Assembly (NCBI RefSeq): GCF_037893015.1 | Contig: NC_133661.1 | Span: 221,403,310 to 221,467,309 of the forward strand | Origin: Macrotis lagotis | Taxonomy: Eukaryota > Chordata > Mammalia > Peramelemorphia > Peramelidae | DNA: 64,000 bases | Direction: 5' to 3' | Part shown: piece by piece, positions 58,401-64,000 of the stretch | Layout: each line of letters starts with the position of its first letter | How positions within the stretch are numbered: the stretch's first letter is position 1 | Program-made: the position numbers and the translations under genes | Notes under the pieces: model-generated | The model's database searches: none | What the model was told of the DNA's origin: nothing | Seen by the model: only the letters and a program-made list of their open reading frames with translations

Positions 58401-61400
58401 ATCGTTTCAAATTCCAAGGAGAAAAATTCCAAGTTAGATTTTTTTTAACTTTGGGTCTGTAAATGCTTTAAAATATATTTTGTTAAATATTTAATAGCCT
58501 TGGTACTCTTTGTTAGCTTATATATTTTATTTTAAGTATTATTTAAAACAGCATTTTAAAATGTTATTTTGAGGAAGGGTCTATAGACTTAACCTAAAAG
58601 GAGACTATAATATAAAGATTTTAATAGCATTTGCCCTGAATTAAATTATATAGTAAGGTTGAATCCCATGGAGTATCATAGGAAAGGCTTTGCATGGGTC
58701 ATCTCATAGCTCATGTACCTGAGTTTGCTCAAGCAGCATCAAGAACACATATGACTCAGAACTGAAGGACCTATCAATCTGAGATGACTTAGCAACCCCT
58801 GAGTGGCATTATCTGTCCTCACTATCCTTTCCTTCCTGCCTCACCTCTACTATCTTATACTATACCTTCTGAATTTCCACTTTGGAAAAACTCTAAATTT
58901 AAGATAAAACCTAGACCTTGAGTAAATTTCCCCAGGGTTTTGATGTGGGAATGAGGGGGATGGGGAACCCATTATGTATTTTCTAACAAAATGTAAATGA
59001 TTACTTAACAGTGTATATCAAAATATATTCTTTTTCAAAATCAGATTGAATTGGATATTCTTATGGGGTTCTTTCCAACTCTGACATCCTGGGATTCTGA
59101 TGTAACACAAAGGTTTTGGTGTCCTGATTAAGTGCTTCTGGCCCCATATATTTCAGTAAAAGTGAATGATTCATCTATTGTCTGTCATCTTTGCTACATG
59201 ACTCATACAGAGTCTCTGCGATGTAGCTGCTCCATCTTCTTAACTTTCTGTAGAGGTCAATATTTCTCACATGTTCACATAGAAAGAATATTTAATTTTG
59301 GAACATTTAAGCTCAAAAAGTCATTAGAATCTAAGATCCAGAAAAAATTAGTGATTTACTCAAGGACACACAAATAGTGACAGCACTGAAACTTGAACCC
59401 AGTTCTTCCAATTTCAAATTCAGATTAATCTTTTAATTGTGCACAGAATGAGAGAAACATCTATTCTCCATTCATAATTTTACATGGATATTCCAATATA
59501 TAAACCATTTTTGCATCTTCTGATTTTCATGGGAACCTTATCATCAATCATTACTGAATAGAGGCCGAATAAAGTAATTAATCTAAACTTATTTGTACTT
59601 CCAATGTCTTATTAGCTCATATTTGTGCCTTGTCAAAGTTAATTTCTATGATCATTGTCTATGTGCATTATGAATTTTAAATTATTTTACAGTTTCATTT
59701 TACAGGTAAACAAATTAAGACTAAAAGTTTAAACAGTCTTCTATTCTTCAGGTTAAACATTCCTATATGCTCACCAGGTTGATTAATAACTAATGGATTA
59801 ACTATAGATCATCACTATTGAACCCAAAATGTGGTGTCCAGAACACAATGCTATAGATGAAGCACAGAGCACAGTATGACCATCACTCCCTTTCCTCTCA
59901 ACAAGATCCTTCTAAGTAGCCTATGACCACATTGGCATTTTGACTGCCTTATCATGTCTCTGCCAATAAACCCCAAGAGCTTTTTCACATGAATTCTATT
60001 CTTGTCACAATTTTTTTAAATTAGGTGCATTACATGAACATTTATCAATATTCAAATTCATATTACATTCAAATTTTATCTTACTCTGTCTAGATCTTTT
60101 GATATACTGATTTTGTAAGCCAATACATTAGCTTTGTGATAATCATAAATTTCATAATGGAATGGTTTTTGTTTTTATTCTAAATTGGGGTATATCATTG
60201 AGCAAACAGCAGTCAAGAATTAGTTGGGGGTTTTTTAAGGTTTTTGCAAGGCAATGGGGCTAAGTGGCTTGCCCAAGGCCACACAGCTAGGTAATTATTA
60301 AGTGTCTGAGACCAGATTTGAACCCAGGTACTCCTGACTCCAGGGCCAGTGCTTTATCCACTGTGCCACCTAGGCGCCCCAAGAATTAGTTTTAAAAAAA
60401 ATCTAAAAGAGAAAATACTAATATTGAAGCAAGCAAGGATCACAAATTATAACATCTTTATATCTGAAATTTGAACAGCGAGTGCTAAAATCCTGAAACA
60501 TTGTAAATAAAAGAATTCAAATTATTGTCTTAAATAGTAGAAAGGAAACAAGAAAGGCCACTTATTTTTCAAAGGACTTCTCATGAGATAATTGACACTC
60601 CTTATAAATTCATAGGCTCTTATAGTTCTCCATTTGAAAACTCTAGTCTAAATGATTTCTAACAAGCAAGTTATAAAAAAAGATGAATCTTACTGAGTTT
60701 CCAGTTTTTCCTCTTATTCACTTCAGATATGGTAACAAGATATGGAGGTTCCATTGGGATAGAAGTAGTTTCATCCTTGATATTCAAAAAGATAGGGTAC
60801 TGGATAACTGGATATATAAAACGAACAACCTAAAAATGAATTACAAGAGGGATTTTTAACCTTAAAGAAGCATCATCCTATATCTTCCAAGTTTTAATAT
60901 CAATTAAACTTTTTGTTTCCTTTAGTAAATAATATAATAGACTTGTGAAATCTACATCTTCAGATTTTTCCTCACAGAATGAAATTTTTTTTTAGGTTTT
61001 TGCAAAGCAAATGGGGTTAAGTGGCTTGCCCAAGGCCACACAGCTGTGTAATTATTAAGTGTTTGAGATCAGATTTGAACCCAGGTACTCCTGACTCCAA
61101 GGCCGGTGCTTTATCCACTATGCCCCCTAGCCGCCCCAGAATGAAATTTTCTTTTAAAAGTTCCATTCAAGAGCATCATCATGAATTCCAGGAAGTAAAA
61201 TAAAAAGCTATTTCCTTTTGCCCAATTTCTTAAAACTTTGTAATCTCTCTTTTAATCACACACTCAACTGAAATTATTCTCTCCAAAAGTAGATTACTCA
61301 AGAAAAGTCCAAATTTGATGGACTTTTCTCAAACTAAATTCTTCTTGACCTCCATACAAAACATTTGATGCTGTTGATGAAACCTGAGTTTTCTTTCATA

Positions 61401-63227
61401 TGATTAATATGGAAACATGTTTAACAAAGTTACACATATACATTCTATATTAAATTGTTTTCTGTTGGGGCGGGGGAATAAGAGGAGGGAGGGAGAAAAA
61501 TTTGAAATTCAAAACCTTATAAAAACAATAATTGTTGAAAAACTATCTTTGCATGTAATTGGGAAACTAGATAACTAAATATTTTTAAGACCTCAAAAAC
61601 AAATGATAGATGGATATTTAGATAGATAGATAGATAGAACAGATAGATAAAGTAAATGAAATGCCCCCTCTTCCCTGAAATCTTACATGATCTTTCCCTC
61701 TCCAAGCTAGAAATATTTTCTTCATCCTCTGATTTTTCATAACACTTTTCTTATTTCCAAAAAGCTATTATATTCTAGTTTATATTATAGTAATTGTGAT
61801 AACATGTCTATTTTATATTTACCTATAAGAATATAAGCTATTTGAAATTAGGAAAAATGTGTTATTCTTTATTTCATTTTAGTGCCTTTCATCAGATAAA
61901 GGCTCAAGATATACTTTTTATATGTGGAAAGGAAGGGAAAGGAAGGGAGGAAGGGAGGGGAGGGAAAGAGAGGGAGCAGAGGGAAGAAATAAATATGCCT
62001 TTCTACTATGCCTTTCACATAAATATTATGTGAGCTTTTTTTGTTTTGCATTTTAAAGAAACAACACCTAATGTCATTAATTGAACATTTAAGTGATTTG
62101 TTTTCAGGTTATTAAAATATCTTACCTTTTCCGTGCAGTCTGAGAAAATTATATTTTGAGACAACTTCTGCTCAGTAGTACAATTACAATCCTCTCTAGT
62201 GCGCTTGTTTAAACACTGCTTATATTTTCCTGTTTTCTACAAAAAAAATACAAGTGGGAAGAGAGAGAGAAAAAAATCAGATAATTCATCAGTCTTATAC
62301 TCATTGCAGTCAGCAGCCAGTTTAACCACAATCTCCATACTGCCCTTACTGGTTTTTATAACCTCTTGCCCAAAGATAAATACAAACCAATAAATTAGAG
62401 GACTTCATCCTAAGAAATACATACATCCAGATCATCTTCTATGAAATTACATTTGAAATTCATGCACAAAGATCTTCAAGGGGAAAAAATAAAGGTATTC
62501 CAGGAGTGCTGTGGATAATAGGATTTTCCTGGAAACCATAGTTCTAATTTGTTCTTAAGTCATCTGTCCATAAAAGTGCTTAGTGATTGCCTTGGCATCC
62601 TAATGGAAATGGGAAGGAAGGAAGGAAGGAAGGAAGGAAGGAAGGAAGGAAGGAAGGAAGGAAGGAAGGAAGGAAGGAAGGGAGGGAGGGAGGGAGGGAG
62701 GGAGGGTGGGTGCTAGAAATGTTGAGAAATATGCATTGAAGATGCTTCATTTACATAAAGGACCATGAATGAGAATCTTTAGTCATCAGTTTTGACGATT
62801 CCCAGCAATGCTCTGACAACATAAAGGACAGTTTCAGGACAAAGAATAAAAGTTCATGATGTCATGCTCTTTAGATTTTTTCAGTAGATAAAAATAAAAA
62901 CTCACAGGGACTTTATAGGGAAAATTTGGTTATACATCACAAAGGTGCCAACATATTTCTTAAGTTTCATTTGTGATTCAGTTCATCTTTGTGAACATAG
63001 GTAGTAATATTTTGTGAATTTTTAATGAAATTCAAAGGTTACAGAGATTCAGGATATGATTGCACTGATATCTAGAATTCACAGAAATACTAATATAATT
63101 ATGGAAAATGACTTACTTTTGATGCAGGATGGTAATTCCTTTGCCGGGGTTTGCTAGGATCTGCATGATAAAAGTTATCAGTGGTTGGGATAGCTAATCC
63201 CATTGTTGATGGAGGCCTGTAGTTTAC
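49099..63227 (-). CDS. CATSPERB: CATSPERB, last six coding exons (gene continues right)
   Basis: CatSper-beta is a single-pass auxiliary subunit of the sperm flagellar CatSper calcium channel, in the extracellular canopy over the pore. Six exons on the - strand (63,227-63,117; 62,236-62,126; 60,829-60,694; 56,631-56,531; 53,623-53,549; 49,296-49,099) total 732 nt, 243 residues plus TAG. Each has AG/GT borders and the phases match at every junction (0,0,1,0,0). Readings include 'VNYRPPSTMGLAIPTTDNFY', 'YHFRVTVIPGVTFCKLITEF' and 'IYVDNAPYSFPG' before a membrane helix, which I recognise as the CATSPERB C-terminus. The human protein is about 1,116 residues, so roughly 870 residues lie beyond the window. 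No lesion or unusual base use is seen. CATSPERE or CATSPERD are less likely given the C-terminal wording. Confidence 0.9.
49780..50960 (-). mobile_element. L1 LINE ORF1/5' UTR part, antisense, in intron
   Basis: 'tcctcttttgagtttgtatt', 'gaggcactgtatgagctttt' and 'ctctcttggtctgtgctctg' parallel the antisense 5' L1 text at 5,000-6,100. It lies in the last CATSPERB intron in the same orientation as the gene. 'ttactctgccattttgact' at the end is the complement of a typical L1 5' start. Confidence 0.6.
50961..52250. other. Intron sequence; short coding-like piece at 51,218-51,330
   Basis: On the + strand about 37 codons from 51,220 are open with a protein-like reading ('GTPTKVKHYEDIIMKKKVHG'), ending TGA near 51,330. 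Upstream codons contain a TAG. It may be an old retrocopy fragment, but I do not recognise it. A pure A run lies at 51,894-51,910. Nothing else was recognised. Confidence 0.35.
52252..52365 (+). mobile_element. 150-bp SINE, internally deleted, sense
   Basis: The head 'gggggcagctatgtggtagg' and tail 'ccgtattgcattgcaaaaaa' are present, but the middle 'cttaataattacctagctg' is missing. It has a poly(A) end. Confidence 0.75.
52382..52427. repeat. (CA)n microsatellite
   Basis: About 23 uninterrupted CA units flanked by TATATA, next to a SINE tail. The His/Thr and Cys/Val ORFs here are repeat translations. Confidence 0.97.
52829..52983 (-). mobile_element. 150-bp tRNA-derived SINE, antisense
   Basis: 'cttttggtttttgcaaggca' to 'gtgccacctagctgctcc'. 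It is in the last CATSPERB intron, same strand as the gene. Confidence 0.9.
53075..53168. mobile_element. mariner-type MITE, 94 bp
   Basis: Inverted ends 'atgtcccaaaagt' (53,079-53,091) and 'acttttggggcacat' (53,152-53,166) are flanked by TA on both sides (53,073-53,074 and 53,169-53,170). The end sequence is of the kind found in mariner transposons. There is no coding capacity. Confidence 0.6.
53549..53623 (-). CDS. CATSPERB: CATSPERB penultimate exon (75 nt)
   Basis: Acceptor 'tttcctacag', donor 'CAG|gtatgg'. 25 in-frame codons, phase 0 at both ends, reading 'GSELYHFRVTVIPGVTFC...' of the membrane-proximal ectodomain, with one Cys. Confidence 0.9.
53624..56530. other. CATSPERB intron, 2.9 kb
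   Basis: Short 'atatagttatatagtaagt' repeats lie at 53,755-53,800. Two places look like R-U5 of old LTRs: 'gtgtatataaatt...caataaataattc' at about 55,148-55,195 and 'cctaataaactttctgcaatc' at about 55,608-55,628. No LTR ends could be defined. No exon was seen. Confidence 0.4.
56531..56631 (-). CDS. CATSPERB: CATSPERB exon (101 nt)
   Basis: Acceptor 'cattttgtag', donor 'TCT|gtaagt'. It begins with two bases completing the split codon (A|GA) from the upstream exon, then 33 codons including 'VFNPKDLNLSIS'. Only this frame lacks stops. Confidence 0.88.
56730..56840 (-). mobile_element. MIR fragment, antisense
   Basis: 'ctcattttataaatgaggaattaagg' is the antisense MIR core; little else is preserved. 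Confidence 0.45.
57319..57472 (+). mobile_element. 150-bp tRNA-derived SINE, sense
   Basis: 'gggaagctaggtagagcagt' to a poly(A) tail at 57,456-57,472. It is opposite to CATSPERB. 'atccttaact' occurs on both sides (57,305 and 57,474), a likely target duplication. Confidence 0.9.
58163..58305 (+). mobile_element. 150-bp tRNA-derived SINE, sense
   Basis: 'agacagctaggtggtacagt' to 'cattgctttacataaatttt'. It carries small deletions in the core. Confidence 0.85.
58306..60234. other. CATSPERB intron, mostly unrecognised
   Basis: A MIR-like antisense piece lies at about 59,330-59,410 ('gaaacttgaacccagttctt'). The rest shows no repeat family or exon that I can name. Confidence 0.45.
60235..60380 (-). 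mobile_element. 150-bp tRNA-derived SINE, antisense
   Basis: One of the least diverged copies: 'ggtttttgcaaggcaatggg' to 'gtgccacctaggcgcccc'. Confidence 0.92.
60694..60829 (-). CDS. CATSPERB: CATSPERB exon (136 nt)
   Basis: Acceptor 'ttcatttttag', donor 'CA|gtaaga'. It starts in phase 0 and ends one base into a codon completed by the next exon (Arg). It reads 'VVRFIYPVIQYPIFLNIKDE' and 'PPYLVTISEVNKRKNWKL', an ectodomain segment. Confidence 0.9.
60986..61137 (-). mobile_element. 150-bp tRNA-derived SINE, antisense
   Basis: 'ttttaggtttttgcaaagca' to 'gccccctagccgcccc'. 'cagaatgaaatttt' occurs on both sides (60,976 and 61,137), a clear target duplication of about 14 bp. Confidence 0.93.
61385..61605 (+). 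mobile_element. L1 LINE 3' UTR, short, sense
   Basis: 'gattaatatggaaacatgtt' to 'gcatgtaattgggaaactag' is the L1 tail only. It is opposite to CATSPERB in its intron. Confidence 0.75.
61615..61990. repeat. (GATA)n and (GGAA)n simple repeats
   Basis: (GATA)n lies at 61,621-61,650 and GGAAGGGA-type purine repeat at 61,926-61,988. The small ORFs over the latter are repeat translations. Confidence 0.85.
62126..62236 (-). CDS. CATSPERB: CATSPERB exon (111 nt), Cys-rich
   Basis: Acceptor 'ttttttgtag', donor 'AAG|gtaaga'. 37 codons, phase 0, with four Cys ('KYKQCLNKRTREDCNCTTEQ' and a later 'SDCTEK'), likely disulfide-linked in the ectodomain. Confidence 0.9.
62611..62706. repeat. (GGAA)n(GGGA)n microsatellite
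   Basis: About 18 GGAA units are followed by about 6 GGGA units, with little interruption. Confidence 0.97.
63117..63227 (-). CDS. CATSPERB: CATSPERB exon (111 nt), first in the window
   Basis: Acceptor 'aatcccttgtag', donor 'AAA|gtaagt'. 37 codons, phase 0, reading 'VNYRPPSTMGLAIPTTDNFY' then 'HADPSKPRQRNYHP'. This is a strongly conserved CATSPERB segment and the main basis for the gene name. Upstream exons lie beyond the right edge. Confidence 0.92.
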
Positions 63228-63528
63228 CTACAAGGGATTAAACATAATTATGCAAACAGAATTCAATAAATAAGCATAAATGTATACAATATTGTTTTAT
63301 ACAAGTTATACCATACTATTTACAATACTATTTATAGCAAACTGGGTTTACTGGTTCTCATTTTCAAAACCATTAGGAGTCACAGTTGCATTTAGCCACA
63401 TTGAGTGACATTGCACCACAATTGTCTTGAGTACCGCACTTGTGGATGAACAGGAGTCCCTAATCTCTTGACCATTCCTGACTCATATATCTTCCACATG
63501 GAGTTAGAGAATTTTTTTAATAATAAGC

Positions 63529-63550
63529 TCTGCTGCTGCTGCTGCTGCTG
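63529..63550. repeat. (CTG)n trinucleotide run
   Basis: Seven CTG units in a CATSPERB intron. Confidence 0.95.
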
Positions 63551-63589
63551 TTTTTTCTTTGTTCTCAAAAAAGATCATAACATCTGGGA

Positions 63590-63825
63590 GGTGATACCAT
63601 GATAAGCACATGAATTGGATTTGAGTGAGGGATGCTGTGCCAAGTCATCAGTCTTACTTTCTCCTCCATAACCACCTGGGACCAATGGCAAAAGATGAAT
63701 CAGGATTACTGGAGATGACCCTGGATGAGAGGCAGTCAGGGTAAAGTGACTTGCCCAAGATCACACAGCTAGTAAGTGTCAAATGTCCAAGACTGGTGCT
63801 CTACCCACTGCTGCACCTAGCTGCC
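63590..63825 (-). mobile_element. MAR1-type SINE, antisense
   Basis: 'gataagcacatgaattggat', 'ctttctcctccataaccacc', 'cctggatgagaggcagtcag' and 'gctgcacctagctgcc'. It parallels 8,395-8,637. Confidence 0.75.
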
Positions 63826-64000
63826 TACTTATAAAAGTTTCTATAGTATAAAAGGATCTCTAGTATTCAGTCATTCAGCCTTCTACATATACTTGAACTT
63901 GAAATAAGTACCAGAGATTCCTCTGGACTATAACCTGAAGTTTTTGACCTGAAAATCCTAAAAGGTCAGAGGTAGGAGAGTCCTTTACACATGGAACTTA

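Noticed and set aside
62611..62706. Regularly spaced array resembling CRISPR
   Set aside because: It is a pure tetranucleotide microsatellite without spacers, in a mammalian genome.

Overview
This window looks like marsupial nuclear DNA. The evidence is a tRNA-derived SINE family of about 150 bp present in about 16 copies, longer MAR1-type SINEs with an RTE-like tail, many marsupial-style L1 pieces, old L2 and MIR relics, and exons of a mammalian gene. The species cannot be fixed from the sequence alone.

Layout. Positions 1-15,600 are repeat-rich DNA without a recognisable intact gene: L1 relics on both strands, a pogo/Tc2-like DNA transposon inserted in an L1 with a TA target duplication (4,022-4,842), SINEs, MIRs and L2 pieces. 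Positions 15,594-17,627 hold a compact LTR element on the + strand. It has two LTRs, a Lys3-like primer-binding site and a purine tract. Its interior carries no visible gag, pro or pol, but has a decayed reading frame with a signal peptide, a Thr-rich stretch and the cysteine pattern of the CD164 (MGC-24/endolyn) family. More L1, SINE and MIR sequence follows to 24,556.

Positions 24,563-32,335 are a nearly complete class II (betaretrovirus/HERV-K-like) endogenous retrovirus on the - strand, flanked by a 6-bp target duplication. The order is 5' LTR, PBS(Lys3), gag, pro, pol, env, PPT, 3' LTR. The gag, pro and pol frames are each offset by -1, and a slippery heptamer plus GC-rich hairpin lies at the gag-pro junction. 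The LTRs differ at only about 9 positions by eye, so the insertion is young. Even so, gag, RT, integrase and env carry three in-frame stops and two frameshifts.

Positions 32,342-48,700 are again repeats: a long purine tract, long L1 stretches, a solo LTR inside an L1, and an L2-like relic.

Positions 49,099-63,227 hold the last six coding exons of CATSPERB on the - strand, encoding 243 C-terminal residues of a sperm CatSper channel auxiliary subunit. All junctions match in phase, the splice sites are intact and no lesion is seen, so this is probably a working gene continuing upstream beyond the right edge. Its introns carry SINEs, a mariner-type MITE, an L1 tail and microsatellites. Human synteny suggests PPP4R3A should lie downstream of CATSPERB, but none of it was recognised here.

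CATSPERB is the only host gene with strong support. The other genes belong to mobile elements. Boundaries of old repeats are approximate, read by eye.
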